Shown piece by piece: positions 52,961-62,965 of a DNA stretch of 64,000 bases. A model generated the notes under the pieces. It worked only from the letters and a program-made list of their open reading frames with translations, was not told the origin of the DNA and did not search any database. Source of the stretch: Nitrospira sp. Its GTDB lineage: Bacteria > Nitrospirota > Nitrospiria > Nitrospirales > Nitrospiraceae. Numbering within the stretch: the first letter of the stretch is position 1; every line of letters starts with the position of its first letter. The DNA lies in the NCBI GenBank assembly GCA_030692565.1, contig JAUYAO010000059.1, forward strand, positions 62,001 to 126,000, in the 5' to 3' direction. Both the position numbers and the translations under genes were made by a program.

Positions 52961-53476
52961 TCAGGAACGAGTCGGACTTGACTCCCCTTCCATCTTCTCT
53001 TCAGGAACGACACCACTATCCTGATAGGCCTCGGCCGACTCGACATCCAACATGCGCTCAAACGTATGGAGTGTGGCCCGCATCCGCTCGACCATAAGCA
53101 GCCGCTGTTTCTGCAATTGGGACAGATCCCGTTGCGTCTCGCCCAGCTCCACCCGCGCCTGACGAATGACTTCGCCGGCCTTCAGCTCCGCTTCCTTGAC
53201 GATCAACTCCGCATCGCGGTTGGCGCTGCGCTTGACGTCATCGGCCAGCGATTGCGCCGCCACAAGGGTGTTCGACAGTGTCGTCTCGGTTCGTTTCAAT
53301 TCGGACACTTGCTGTTCCGTCATGGCCAACCGCTCCCGCAGTATCGCATTGTCGCGATTCAACGATTCCACGGTTTGGGCCAGCTCCTCGAGAAACCGGT
53401 TGACCTCCTCACGATCATAGCCACGGAGCTTCGTACGGAACACCATCTGTTGAATGTCGAGTGGTGTGATCTTCAT
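52961..53476 (-). CDS. divIVA: DivIVA-domain coiled-coil protein
   Basis: A 171-residue protein with the N-terminal DivIVA signature (MKITPLDIQQMVFRTKLRGY, then REEVNRFLEELA), followed by a long coiled coil to about residue 145 and an acidic tail. In Gram-positives DivIVA marks curved membrane at poles and septa; its role in this type of bacterium is less clear. It is placed at the end of the division cluster after yggT, as in many genomes. Confidence 0.9.
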   Translation of the reverse strand: MKITPLDIQQMVFRTKLRGYDREEVNRFLEELAQTVESLNRDNAILRERLAMTEQQVSELKRTETTLSNTLVAAQSLADDVKRSANRDAELIVKEAELKAGEVIRQARVELGETQRDLSQLQKQRLLMVERMRATLHTFERMLDVESAEAYQDSGVVPEEKMEGESSPTRS

Positions 53477-53496
53477 AAATGCCCCCGTTCGTTGAG

Positions 53497-53793
53497 TCAG
53501 TTCATCCGCAACGCCAGATCTTTTAATGACTGCACCACAGCGAACTGCAGAAACGTCAAAATCAGAATGGCGATAATTGGCGAGAGGTCAATGCCCATGC
53601 GCCATCCCATCCAGCGGCGAATGGGCGCGAGCACCGGTTCAGTTGCACGATCAAGAAATTGGACAATCGGATTCCACGGATCGGGGTTGACCCAGGAGAT
53701 CAAGGCCCGAGCGATGATGATCCACATATACAGCCACAGCACATAATCCAGCACCGTGGCGGTCCCCAACAGCACATTCCGAAACACAAACAT
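53497..53793 (-). CDS. YggT-family membrane protein
   Basis: A 98-residue protein with two hydrophobic segments (residues 10-30 and 70-92) separated by a WVNPDPWNPIVQFL amphipathic stretch, the YggT layout. Its start shares one base with the proC stop (TGATG). The family is found next to yggS, proC and divIVA; the molecular role is unclear. Confidence 0.88.
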   Translation of the reverse strand: MFVFRNVLLGTATVLDYVLWLYMWIIIARALISWVNPDPWNPIVQFLDRATEPVLAPIRRWMGWRMGIDLSPIIAILILTFLQFAVVQSLKDLALRMN

Positions 53794-54611
53794 CAGCGTC
53801 CGAGCTCCTGAGATCGTTTCGTCGCCGCCTCGATGGCATCGATAAGCGTCGCGCGCATCCCGCCGACTTCCAGACGATGCAGACCGGCAATCGTCGTTCC
53901 GCCCGGAGACGCCACCTTGTCCTTGAGTCGAGCGGGATGCTCCCCGGTCTCAATCACCATCTTTGCCGCACCTAGAACGGTTTGCGCAGCCAGCATCTCC
54001 GCCGTCGCACGGGGCAATCCCATCTTCACGCCCCCATCCGCCATCGCTTCGATGGCCAGAAAGACGTAGGCCGGGCCGCTGCCGCTGAGTCCCGTGACTG
54101 CATCCATCAACCGCTCTTCAACCGTCACAACTTTCCCGACCGATTCAAATATTGCGCGCGCCGTTCCGGCGTCCGATTCAGAGACGCCAGGTCCGAGGGC
54201 CAGAGCCGTCATCCCTTCCTGCACCATGGCAGGAGTGTTCGGCATGGCTCGCACCACTCTGGTTCCTGTCCCGCCGGCTTTCGTGATCGCCTGGATCGGA
54301 ATCCCGGCGGCCACTGAGATCGTGAGCGCCCGCTTCACCTCCTCGGCAATGTCGCTCATGACCCCGTCGAGAATCTGCGGCTTGACGGCCAGCACAATAA
54401 TTCCCGCCCAGGCCGCCGCCTCACGATTCGAACGACCCACACGAACACCATGCAGGCGCTTCAGCGTATCACAGCGCTCCGCGACAGGATCGGTGGCCCA
54501 GATCTGATCCGGCTCGCAGCAATGGGTCGCGACGAGCCCGGCAATCAGCGCTTCGGCCATCTGGCCGCCGCCGATAAAGGCAATCTTTTCATGAATGCGC
54601 GTCTTAGACAT
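53793..54611 (-). CDS. proC: Pyrroline-5-carboxylate reductase
   Basis: Last step of proline synthesis. It has the Rossmann start IAFIGGGQMAEALIAGL, RAMPNTPAMVQEGMTAL near residue 120, and the C-terminal dimer region SPGGTTIAGLHRLE. 272 residues from ATG 54611, which overlaps the yggS end by eight bases. Confidence 0.95.
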   Translation of the reverse strand: MSKTRIHEKIAFIGGGQMAEALIAGLVATHCCEPDQIWATDPVAERCDTLKRLHGVRVGRSNREAAAWAGIIVLAVKPQILDGVMSDIAEEVKRALTISVAAGIPIQAITKAGGTGTRVVRAMPNTPAMVQEGMTALALGPGVSESDAGTARAIFESVGKVVTVEERLMDAVTGLSGSGPAYVFLAIEAMADGGVKMGLPRATAEMLAAQTVLGAAKMVIETGEHPARLKDKVASPGGTTIAGLHRLEVGGMRATLIDAIEAATKRSQELGR

Positions 54612-55314
54612 GGCGCGCTCCAAAAATCGCCGTGCCTACGCGCACCATCGTCGCACCCTCTTCGATAGCGATCTCAAAGTCATGCGACATGCCCATGGAA
54701 AAATCCTGCATCGTCATAGACGAAATATTCTTTGCGGCGATGCGCGCCCCGAGCTCGCGAAGATCTCGAAAATAGGGCCGCGCCGCTTCCGGCTGTTCCG
54801 TCGGAGGCGGTATCGTCATCAGCCCTTGAATCCCGAGATGCGGCAAGTCGCCGAGAAGACTCAAGTCCTGCATCAGCACCGGCGGCAAAAAGCCGGCCTT
54901 GCTCGCTTCGCCGGCTATGTTCACTTCCAAAAGCACCGCCTGCTTCACGCCGGCGGCGCCGGCTCGCCGGTTGATCTCTTGGGCCAATTCCACGGAATCG
55001 ACCGAATGAATCAGCTCAAAGATGCCGATCGCGTCGCGCACCTTCCGCCGCTGCAACTGGCCGATAAAATGCCAGCAGGGTGACAGGTCCCGGAGGAGCG
55101 CAACCTTTGCAAGCGCCTCCTGCATCCGATTCTCCCCCAAGAGGGTGAGCCCGGCACCAAGTCCCTCTCTGATCCGCTCCGCCGGAACCGTCTTGGTCGC
55201 CGCCACCAGCCGGACGGTGTCCGGTGATCTGCCAGCCCGTTCCGCAGCGCTCCGTATACGGTCCAGAATCTGCTGCACGCGTCGGGCAAGGGAATCATCG
55301 GCAACCCGCTCCAT
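54604..55314 (-). CDS. yggS: YggS-family PLP homeostasis protein
   Basis: A 236-residue PLP-binding single-domain protein. The Lys that holds PLP is in LVAATKTVP (near residue 42), then GENRMQEA, HFIGQLQRRKV (His-Phe-Ile-Gly), GLMTIPP and the phosphate loop SMGMSHDFEIAIEEG. It has no known catalytic reaction and helps control PLP levels. It lies upstream of proC, the conserved pair. Confidence 0.93.
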   Translation of the reverse strand: MERVADDSLARRVQQILDRIRSAAERAGRSPDTVRLVAATKTVPAERIREGLGAGLTLLGENRMQEALAKVALLRDLSPCWHFIGQLQRRKVRDAIGIFELIHSVDSVELAQEINRRAGAAGVKQAVLLEVNIAGEASKAGFLPPVLMQDLSLLGDLPHLGIQGLMTIPPPTEQPEAARPYFRDLRELGARIAAKNISSMTMQDFSMGMSHDFEIAIEEGATMVRVGTAIFGARHV

Positions 55315-55417
55315 ACATTGCTACGCCGGCAAAAGTCCTGGACTCGAAAAATCGATGCTGCTTCCGACATTCTAACGGAAGCGCTCGGGAATTGGCAGGG
55401 GTTCTCGCACGCACCTC

Positions 55418-56152
55418 TTACTGCGTGGCCGACAAGCCAATCGCGCTCACCATGGTCCCGATTACCTTGCCTTCGCGACGGTACGAGAAAAAGAGATCTT
55501 CATGACAAATCGTACACACGTTCACGCTCGTGACCTGTCCGCCGCCAATCCCGCAATCCTGCACTTGCCGCCTGATCAACGCCTTTAAGTCGAGGCGCGC
55601 TTTGCCCTCGCGATGATCACGCAAAACCGTTTCCCACCAAACAAATCGCTCCCGAACCTCGTTCAGCACCGGTTCGTCCACCTCATAGCAGCAGACACCG
55701 GCAGAGGGGCCGATACTGACATGCAGCTGGCCGAGCTCTGCCCCGAATCGCGTCTGCATAAGCATCAGGGTCTTGGGCACAATCCCCGCGACGGCCCCGC
55801 GCCATCCGGCATGGATCGCGGCCACCACCCGCCGACGCGCATCGTGCACCAGCACGGGGACGCAGTCAGCGGTGCGCACCGCCACCATCGTCCCGGGCTG
55901 ATCCGTCACCAGGGCATCCCACCCGCCGTCAAACCGGTCGGCATCGGTCAACGGCCGATCGACGACGAGCGCGTCCGTCCCATGCACCTGCTTCACCGAC
56001 AAAATCCAAGGCGCCGGAACACCGGGCGCACGTATCGGGGCACCGGTCCCCAAACGCAGATTTTCGGCATGCGCCCTTGTGCCAAAGAAGTGCCGGACAC
56101 CGCTTCTCGCAGAAGCAAATGCCGGCACCGTAATCACCGATGCTCGTCCCAT
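55418..56152 (-). CDS. pgeF: Laccase-domain purine-nucleoside/peptidoglycan-editing family protein (YfiH)
   Basis: A 244-residue multicopper-oxidase-fold-like protein of the YfiH family. It has VRTADCVPVLVHD (Cys) and AAIHAGWRGAVAGI (His), the metal-site residues, and CTICHEDLFFSYRREG at the end. Family members act on purine nucleosides and some affect muropeptide editing. The ATG at 56152, with GAGGGG nine bases before it, is preferred; the frame is open further into ftsZ. It follows ftsZ directly. Confidence 0.88.
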   Translation of the reverse strand: MGRASVITVPAFASARSGVRHFFGTRAHAENLRLGTGAPIRAPGVPAPWILSVKQVHGTDALVVDRPLTDADRFDGGWDALVTDQPGTMVAVRTADCVPVLVHDARRRVVAAIHAGWRGAVAGIVPKTLMLMQTRFGAELGQLHVSIGPSAGVCCYEVDEPVLNEVRERFVWWETVLRDHREGKARLDLKALIRRQVQDCGIGGGQVTSVNVCTICHEDLFFSYRREGKVIGTMVSAIGLSATQ

Positions 56153-56190
56153 GCGTCTCATCCCCTCGCGGCCGAGAGCGACTCTCGTAC

Positions 56191-57393
56191 TTAGTTCACC
56201 TGCTTCCGGAGAAACGTGGGGACATCCCATTCATCTTCCGCCACCAACGCCCGATCGATGGCCTCACGGGCATCGTTCCGTTGGCGAAGGAAGGTAGGGC
56301 GATCCAGATCTTTCATCGGCCGTTCGGTCATCCCCATTGCGGCGCTCACGCCCACACCGGCCAAGACCGGCTGCACCGGCTTCGCGGCACGGGCCGACGT
56401 CTGCTCGACGCTCGCCGTCATCGAGGCCATCTCCTCTTCACATTCAAAGCCCGTAGCGATCACCGTCACCACCAGATCATCGCCCATGTCGGGATTGATC
56501 ACTTGGCCGACAATGATATTGGCATCTGAATCGGCCGTTTGCTGAATGATGGAAGCCGCCTCTTCAATTTCATGCAGCGTCATATTCGGACCACCCGTGA
56601 TGTTCAGGAGGACGCCACGCGCCCCCTGCACACTGCCTTCTTCGAGCAGCGGGCTGCAGATCGCCCGTTGCGCGGCTTCGATCGCGCGATTGGTTCCCCG
56701 CGCGATCCCCATGCCCATGACGGCGCGGCCCGTATGCGACATGATCGTTCGCACATCGGCAAAGTCGACGTTCACGTGACCGGTGGTCGTGATCACATCG
56801 GCGATGCCTTGAATCGCCTGGCGCAACACATCGTCGGCGACTTTGAAGGCTTCGAGCAAAGGCGTCGACTTGTCGACAATCCCCAGCAGGCGCTGATTCG
56901 GAATCACGAGGAGCGTGTCCACATGGCGGCGAAGATCCCGAATACCTTCTTCCGCATGTTTGTGGCGACGCTGTCCTTCATATTGAAAGGGCTTGGTCAC
57001 CACGCCCACGGTGAGAATGCCTTGCTCCCGTGCAATGCTGGCCACGATTGGGGCCGCGCCGGTGCCGGTCCCGCCGCCCATCCCAGCGGTAACAAACACC
57101 ATATCTGCACCTTCGAGACATTCCCGGATATGATCTTTGCTCTCGAGTGCCGCATCCTTGCCGATTTCCGGGCGGGCACCGGCCCCGAGCCCGCGAGTCC
57201 GTTCAGGACCCAATTGAATCTTGTACGGTGCCAGCGACCGGTCGAGCGCTTGCAGATCGGTATTCGCGGCGATGAAATCGACCCGGGCGAGCCCCGACCC
57301 GATCATCGTATTCACCGCGTTGCAACCAGCCCCGCCGACTCCGACGACCTTGATCCTGACCGGTAACAGTGCATCTTCCTGAAATGAGAACAT
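56191..57393 (-). CDS. ftsZ: Cell division protein FtsZ
   Basis: Tubulin-like GTPase forming the division ring. It has [15 protein letters not shown] near residue 16, the tubulin signature GGGTGTG at 106-112, and [11 protein letters not shown] for the T7 loop. 400 residues. The C-terminal peptide that binds FtsA and other partners is [10 protein letters not shown] (389-398), and a similar copy, DRPTFLRQ, lies at 364-371. It follows ftsA by 53 bases. Confidence 0.97.
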   Translation of the reverse strand: MFSFQEDALLPVRIKVVGVGGAGCNAVNTMIGSGLARVDFIAANTDLQALDRSLAPYKIQLGPERTRGLGAGARPEIGKDAALESKDHIRECLEGADMVFVTAGMGGGTGTGAAPIVASIAREQGILTVGVVTKPFQYEGQRRHKHAEEGIRDLRRHVDTLLVIPNQRLLGIVDKSTPLLEAFKVADDVLRQAIQGIADVITTTGHVNVDFADVRTIMSHTGRAVMGMGIARGTNRAIEAAQRAICSPLLEEGSVQGARGVLLNITGGPNMTLHEIEEAASIIQQTADSDANIIVGQVINPDMGDDLVVTVIATGFECEEEMASMTASVEQTSARAAKPVQPVLAGVGVSAAMGMTERPMKDLDRPTFLRQRNDAREAIDRALVAEDEWDVPTFLRKQVN

Positions 57394-57446
57394 TGCGGCA
57401 CCTCCTCACCTGTGATCGCCGAGCGGCACCATGCCGCGCGCGAAAG

Positions 57447-58688
57447 TTAGAACACCTCCAACACCCGTTTCGTCCATCCAAACATCTTCGCCCAGGGTCC
57501 TCCGTTCCGGAGCCCCGCCGTCTCCAATTCATCCGCGTGCTTTCTCGCATGCAACAAGAGTCCGACGCCGGTCGCATGACCGGGGTTGCTCACAATGTCT
57601 CTGAGTCCACCGACGCCCGACGGCGTCCCACGACGCGCCGGTAAATTCAACACCTTTTCCGCCGCATCCGGCATCCCTTCGAGCAACGATGTGCCGCCGG
57701 TCAAAACGACCCCGGCACCCAGGATGCCTTCGTAGCCGGCCCGTGCGATCTCGCGCCGAACCAGCTCGAACATTTCTTCCACGCGCGGTTCGAGTATCTC
57801 GGCAATATCCCGACGGGAGAAGGTCCGGGCCGGACGATCGCCTACCGACGGCACTTCGACCGTCTCGTGCCCAGTCACCAGGTCCGTCCGGGCAATGCCA
57901 TACTGCATCTTGATTTTCTCGGCCTCGGTTTGAGACGTCAGCAGGCCGATCGCCAGATCCTTCGTCAAATTCTGTCCGCCGATCGGGAGCACCGCCGAAT
58001 GCCGGATACTGCCGTCGAGGAAAATGGCCAGATCGGTGGTCCCGCCACCGAGATCCACCATGGCCACACCCAGATCGCGCTCTTCCTGACTCAATACCGC
58101 TTCGCTGGAAGCCAACGGCTGCAGAATGATGTCCACCACATCAAGCCCGGCGCGATTGACACTCTTGATGATGTTTTGCGCGGAGGTCACCGCACCGGTA
58201 ATCACGTGCACATTGACCTCGAGCCGGTTTCCGGAGAGCCCGAGCGGCTCGCGGACGCCTTCCTGTCCGTCGACCATGTACTCGCGCGGCAAGACATGCA
58301 GAATGCGCCGTTCGTGCGGAATCACCGCCAACGTCCGGGCGCTTTCGATCGCTCGATGAATATCCTCACGCGTCACTTCGGCCTTCTTCAGCGCCACGAC
58401 GCCTTTGCAGTTCTCCGCCGAGATATGGCTGCCGGCGATGCCGGTGTAGACCGAGTTGATCTGGACCGCCGCCATGAGTTCGGCTTCTTCGACCGCCTTC
58501 TTGATCGACTCCACCGTACTCTCGATATCGACCACCACCCCTTTGCGTAACCCGCGGGAGGGACTGGCCCCGACACCGATGATGTTCAACATTCCGCCAT
58601 CCGTAATCTCCGCGACGATCGCGCAGATCTTGGTGGTTCCGATATCCAAGCCGACAAGGATTTGATCTCGTTTTGGCACCGCGATCAC
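57447..58688 (-). CDS. ftsA: Cell division protein FtsA
   Basis: Actin-like membrane tether for FtsZ. It has ILVGLDIGTTKICAIV at the start, the phosphate-2 region VDLGGGTTDLAIF near residue 207, GAGVVLTGG and an amphipathic C-terminal helix (KMFGWTKRVLEV). 413 residues. It starts with GTG overlapping the ftsQ stop by four bases. Confidence 0.96.
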   Translation of the reverse strand: MIAVPKRDQILVGLDIGTTKICAIVAEITDGGMLNIIGVGASPSRGLRKGVVVDIESTVESIKKAVEEAELMAAVQINSVYTGIAGSHISAENCKGVVALKKAEVTREDIHRAIESARTLAVIPHERRILHVLPREYMVDGQEGVREPLGLSGNRLEVNVHVITGAVTSAQNIIKSVNRAGLDVVDIILQPLASSEAVLSQEERDLGVAMVDLGGGTTDLAIFLDGSIRHSAVLPIGGQNLTKDLAIGLLTSQTEAEKIKMQYGIARTDLVTGHETVEVPSVGDRPARTFSRRDIAEILEPRVEEMFELVRREIARAGYEGILGAGVVLTGGTSLLEGMPDAAEKVLNLPARRGTPSGVGGLRDIVSNPGHATGVGLLLHARKHADELETAGLRNGGPWAKMFGWTKRVLEVF

Positions 58689-59560
58689 CCCCTCTCTCGC
58701 ACAATCACACGATTCTCGTATCGTAGATCGATTTCATTCCCGCCCCGCCCGTGGCCGTCAAACATCACTGTCTTCAGCGAAGGCTTGATCCGTTGAAATC
58801 GCTCCCATTGATCGCTCACCGCCTCGTCACCGAATTGAAATTGGACCCCCCGAACGGAGGCCACCAGGTTGGCAGGATTCGCTGCGTTCACCTGCAAACG
58901 CCCGTCGATACTCTGTCCGACCAATCTGGCCAGTTCGACTCCGGACTTCACCGCGTGGCGCACATCCGCATCGCCGCGCAACAGTTCCCGTGAATCCAGA
59001 CCTGTCACCATCGGAAACATCGCGTTGTCGTCCTGTCCCAATCGCGCCAACACATGCCCATCTTCGTCGCTCAAGAAATTCTCTGAACCGGCGTGCACGA
59101 TGGCCGCCGGTTTGCGCTCCACCACAGAAATGCGCAGTTCGTGAAATGGCACCCGGGTCACCACCGCTTCCTTCACCCATGGATGAGACTCCACCCGCTC
59201 CTTCATGGCCGTCGTCACGATGTGGTGGAGCGGGGTTCCGGGCTTGAGCGCCAACCGATCCACCAACTCCTGCTTCCCGATCTGATGCACTCCTTCAACG
59301 GTGACCGCCTTGATTTCCAGAAGGCGCTGAAGCACCGGGCCGGAGCGCTGGACCCCGACGACCAATCCCCACCCCGCAAGAACCACTCCGATACCGATCG
59401 CGCTCCATCGAATGAGCTGCCGGCCTTTCGCCGCCACCTGCGCGCGCCGCGCCACGCGATCTTTGGCCTCCACCTGGCTCGAACGAGTGCCTTTCCACTG
59501 ATTCAGCCGCGGTCCGGCCTGACGTTGCGCGGCGCGTCGAGCGATCGTCCAACGCTTCAT
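58685..59560 (-). CDS. ftsQ: Cell division protein FtsQ
   Basis: A 291-residue bitopic protein: a basic N-terminal cytoplasmic region of about 50 residues, one membrane helix (near residues 51-70), then a POTRA domain (IKAVTVEGVHQIGKQELVDR, two parts) and the FtsQ beta domain. It bridges the division ring and the septal wall machinery. Its ATG overlaps the ddl stop by four bases. Confidence 0.93.
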   Translation of the reverse strand: MKRWTIARRAAQRQAGPRLNQWKGTRSSQVEAKDRVARRAQVAAKGRQLIRWSAIGIGVVLAGWGLVVGVQRSGPVLQRLLEIKAVTVEGVHQIGKQELVDRLALKPGTPLHHIVTTAMKERVESHPWVKEAVVTRVPFHELRISVVERKPAAIVHAGSENFLSDEDGHVLARLGQDDNAMFPMVTGLDSRELLRGDADVRHAVKSGVELARLVGQSIDGRLQVNAANPANLVASVRGVQFQFGDEAVSDQWERFQRIKPSLKTVMFDGHGRGGNEIDLRYENRVIVRERG

Positions 59561-60549
59561 GCTGACAATCCTTTTTCGGCGCGCGCCATTCGGTCGGCCC
59601 GGTCCAACGCCGATTGCAATATGCGTTCGACCAAACTGTCGTAATCGATGCCGGCTTGGCCCGCCGCCATCGGCAACAGGCTGGTCTCCGTCATGCCCGG
59701 CACCGTGTTGATCTCCAACATGTAGGGCTTCCCGCGAGGGGTGATTCTAAAATCCACTCGGGCCGCCCCTTCGCAACCCAACGCCTCGTATGTTCGCCGC
59801 GCCAACTCAGTAATCTGCTTGGTGATCTTCGCGGGAAGGGGAGCGGGGCAGAGGTATTGCGTCTTACCCTTTTGATACTTCGCTGAAAAATCGTAGAACC
59901 CTTCGGGCGCCACAATTTCCACCACCGGCAGGACCGTCAGCACACCGGACGCCCCGCCCAAGATCGAGACCGTCGTTTCATGTCCAGGAATGTAGGCCTC
60001 GACCATCGCATCCGGATCGTAGCGATGGGCCAGGGCGAGCGCCTCTTTCCACTGCGCGGGCTTCCGGACAATCGACACGCCGATCGTGGATCCCTGCGAG
60101 GCCGGCTTCACCACCACCGGCAATTTCAGCTTTGTCGCCTTCAGCACCATGGCCAGCGACGGCTGTTCACCGCGCCGTATCTGCGTCCCGGCCGGAACCG
60201 GCACTTTTGCCGACACCGCCAGCGTTTTCGTGGCGACTTTGTGCATACCCATCGCGCTCGCCTGCACGCCGGACCCCGTGTAGGGAATTCCGAGCGTCTC
60301 TAGAAATCCCTGGATCGTTCCATCCTCGCCGCCCGGGCCATGCAGAGACAGGAACGCCAGCTCGATCTTGTTCTCCGTCACATCACGAAACAGATTCGGG
60401 CCCACATCAATCGCAATGGCGTGATAGCCCCGGCGGAGAAGCGACTGGTGAACCGCCTGCCCGGTACGCAGCGAGACTTCTCGCTCGGACGATTGTCCGC
60501 CCATCAAGACTCCGATCCGCTTATCTGTCAGCACACGTCGGTCTGCCAT
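59557..60549 (-). CDS. ddl: D-alanine-D-alanine ligase
   Basis: ATP-grasp ligase making the D-Ala-D-Ala dipeptide for wall precursors. It has GVLMGGQSSEREVSLRTG near the start, LHGPGGEDGTIQGFLE, VVKPASQGSTIGV, and EINTVPGMTETSLLP. About 330 residues. ATG 60549 has AGGAG four bases upstream; the adjacent GTG 60552 is the alternative. It lies between murB and ftsQ. Confidence 0.95.
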   Translation of the reverse strand: MADRRVLTDKRIGVLMGGQSSEREVSLRTGQAVHQSLLRRGYHAIAIDVGPNLFRDVTENKIELAFLSLHGPGGEDGTIQGFLETLGIPYTGSGVQASAMGMHKVATKTLAVSAKVPVPAGTQIRRGEQPSLAMVLKATKLKLPVVVKPASQGSTIGVSIVRKPAQWKEALALAHRYDPDAMVEAYIPGHETTVSILGGASGVLTVLPVVEIVAPEGFYDFSAKYQKGKTQYLCPAPLPAKITKQITELARRTYEALGCEGAARVDFRITPRGKPYMLEINTVPGMTETSLLPMAAGQAGIDYDSLVERILQSALDRADRMARAEKGLSA

Positions 60550-60561
60550 CACGCTCCTGTC

Positions 60562-61506
60562 CTAGGCCTGTCCCACGACCTTGAGTTCCAACTCCAACTT
60601 CACCCCGGTCCTCCGCGCCACCGCCGCTCGGACTTTCCGGATCAGCGTCAGTACATCCTTGGCGCTGGCCTGCCCCTGATTCACGATGAAGTTCGCATGC
60701 TTTTCCGATACCTGCGCATCGCCGACCTGGGCGCCTTTGAGCCCGGCCAAGTCGATAACCCGCCCGGCCGAGTCCTTGGGAGGATTCTTGAACACACAGC
60801 CGGCACTCGGCAGCGCCAGCGGCTGCGTATCGCGCCGATAGTGCAGATAGTCTTTCACGACCTTTTCGACTTCCGCCCGTACACCCGCCTTCAACTGCAC
60901 CCACACGCCCACGACAATGCCGACCGGCAACGCGGCCCGGCGATAGGCAAAGGGAATCTCCGACGCCGGGATATCGATAACCTCGCCCTTGCGATTCACG
61001 AGCCGTACGGCCTTGACCGAGTCTTTCATTTCGCCCAACCTGGTTCCGGCATTCATGACGACACACCCGGCCACCGTGCCGGGGATACCGGCGGCCCATT
61101 CCAGCCCCGCCAGCGAATGCCGGATGGCGTACCCGATCAGCGTCGGCATCCCCACGCCTCCTTCGGCATACAGGACCGCTCCCGCTTCTTCTCTAATCGT
61201 TCGGAGCTTGCCGAGATGAACGACCACGCCTCTGATCCCCTTGTCTCGAATGAGAAGATTCGTCCCGCCCACTACAAACAACGGAAGCTTCTGCGCCTTG
61301 GTTTGACGGACCAGACGGGCCACATCATCGACATCAACCGGTTCGACCAGGACATCAGCCGGCCCCCCGATACGGAACGACGTGTAGTCCTTGAGCGGGG
61401 CATTGAACGACACCGCCCCCCGAATACCCTCGACCGCGGCTTCCAATCGACGCTGACTGCTTGTCCGACGACCGGTCTGTGCATCTGTCCGTCCTTGCCG
61501 AGCCAT
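60562..61506 (-). CDS. murB: UDP-N-acetylenolpyruvoylglucosamine reductase
   Basis: FAD-dependent reductase making UDP-MurNAc. It has the FAD-binding DYTSFRIGGPADVLVEP near residue 41 and VVGGTNLLIRDKG, then GIPGTVAGCVVMNAG (active-site region), YRRAALPVG and SAGCVFKNPP (catalytic Ser). 314 residues, with a basic N-terminal extension of about 25 residues. It begins three bases after murC. Confidence 0.94.
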   Translation of the reverse strand: MARQGRTDAQTGRRTSSQRRLEAAVEGIRGAVSFNAPLKDYTSFRIGGPADVLVEPVDVDDVARLVRQTKAQKLPLFVVGGTNLLIRDKGIRGVVVHLGKLRTIREEAGAVLYAEGGVGMPTLIGYAIRHSLAGLEWAAGIPGTVAGCVVMNAGTRLGEMKDSVKAVRLVNRKGEVIDIPASEIPFAYRRAALPVGIVVGVWVQLKAGVRAEVEKVVKDYLHYRRDTQPLALPSAGCVFKNPPKDSAGRVIDLAGLKGAQVGDAQVSEKHANFIVNQGQASAKDVLTLIRKVRAAVARRTGVKLELELKVVGQA

Positions 61507-61509
61507 GGC

Positions 61510-62898
61510 CTACGTATTGGGAGCCAATCGTGCGAGCAATCCCGTCCCGGCTTTCCAGATATCACCGGCACCTAACGTCACGACCAGATCGCCCGGCTGC
61601 AAATGCGGCAGCACCTGATCGGGCAACGTTTCCTTCTTCTCGACGAAGGTGACGCCCTGGTGGCCGGCGGCCTTGATGCTGTCAGCCAGCGCGGCGCCCG
61701 ACACACCCGGAATCGGCGCTTCCCCAGCCGCATAGATGTCCGTCATGAACAGCAAATCGGCTTGATCGAAGGCATGCGTGAACTCCGTGATCAGATCGCG
61801 CGTCCGGCTGTACCGGTGGGGTTGGAACAGCACCACCAGCCGCCGATCCCATCCCTGTTTCGCCGCTGCCAGTGTAGCCTTGACCTCGGTGGGATGGTGA
61901 CCATAGTCGTCCACCACCATGATGCCGTTGGCTTCTCCACGCAGATGAAACCGCCGCTCCACGCCGGTAAACGCCGCCAGCCCCTTGCGGATCAAGTCGA
62001 CCGGCACCTCCAGCTCGATCCCGATCGCAATCGCCACCAGCGCGTTGGAGACGTTATGCATGCCGGGGACGGCCAGCCGGAAAGGCCCAAGGTTTTTCCC
62101 GCGGAAATGCGCACGAAACTCGGCGCCCCATTGCTTCAGCACGATATCCGTCGCCTTGAAATCCGGCACCACCCCGGGACGTTCTTGTAGTCCATAGGTG
62201 TGATAGCGCTTCACAATGCGGGGAAAGAGCGCGTGCAGCCGCTCATCGTCGGAGCACAGCACCGCCAATCCATAGAAGGGAATCTTGTTAATGAACTCCA
62301 GAAAGCTGTCGTAAATCTTTTCCATCGACCCGTAGTGATCGAGGTGCTCGCGATCCAGATTGGTCACCGCCACGATCGTCGGGGACAATCGAAGAAACGA
62401 ACCGTCGCTCTCATCGGCTTCCGCCACCAGCAACTCGCCGCGACCGAGCCGCGCGTGGCTGCCGAGGGCATTCACCTTGCCGCCGATCACCATCGTCGGA
62501 TCCAATCCGCCGGACGCCAGCACATTCGCGACCATCGATGTCGTCGTCGTCTTGCCATGCGCCCCGGCAATCGCGACACCGAATTTCAACCGCATCAGCT
62601 CGGCCAGCATTTCAGCCCGTGGAATCACCGGCACTTGTTTGGCCTTGGCCGCCAGCACTTCCGGATTGGTCGCCGCCACAGCGGAGGAAATCACCACCAC
62701 CTGCGCCTCTCCGATATTGGCTTCGTGATGGCCGATCGCGATCTTGCCTCCGAGTTCCTCCAGGCGCCTGGTGGTTTCCGAGGCTTGCAGATCGGAGCCG
62801 CTGACTTTGTATCCCATCGTCAGCAAGACCTCTGCGATCCCGCTCATCCCTGACCCGCCGATTCCCACTAGATGAATATGCTGTGTTTTTCGAAACAT
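61510..62898 (-). CDS. murC: UDP-N-acetylmuramate-L-alanine ligase
   Basis: Mur ligase adding L-Ala to UDP-MurNAc. It has HIHLVGIGGSGMSGIAEVLL at the start, the ATP loop GAHGKTTTTSMVA near residue 113, and DDYGHHPTEVKATL near residue 335. 462 residues from the ATG at 62898 (MFRKTQHIH); upstream codons in frame are not family-like. It lies between murG and murB. Confidence 0.96.
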   Translation of the reverse strand: MFRKTQHIHLVGIGGSGMSGIAEVLLTMGYKVSGSDLQASETTRRLEELGGKIAIGHHEANIGEAQVVVISSAVAATNPEVLAAKAKQVPVIPRAEMLAELMRLKFGVAIAGAHGKTTTTSMVANVLASGGLDPTMVIGGKVNALGSHARLGRGELLVAEADESDGSFLRLSPTIVAVTNLDREHLDHYGSMEKIYDSFLEFINKIPFYGLAVLCSDDERLHALFPRIVKRYHTYGLQERPGVVPDFKATDIVLKQWGAEFRAHFRGKNLGPFRLAVPGMHNVSNALVAIAIGIELEVPVDLIRKGLAAFTGVERRFHLRGEANGIMVVDDYGHHPTEVKATLAAAKQGWDRRLVVLFQPHRYSRTRDLITEFTHAFDQADLLFMTDIYAAGEAPIPGVSGAALADSIKAAGHQGVTFVEKKETLPDQVLPHLQPGDLVVTLGAGDIWKAGTGLLARLAPNT

Positions 62899-62965
62899 GG
62901 CCGTTCGCCTCAATCCTGGTGATCCTGTTGATGATCGCTGCGCCTGCTCTCGCGTCGCTGCCGCA

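Noticed and set aside
60340-61575. Long + strand open frame of about 411 codons opposite ddl and murB
   Set aside because: It spans two well-conserved genes on the other strand and their junction; the translation is His/Arg/Pro-rich without any domain.
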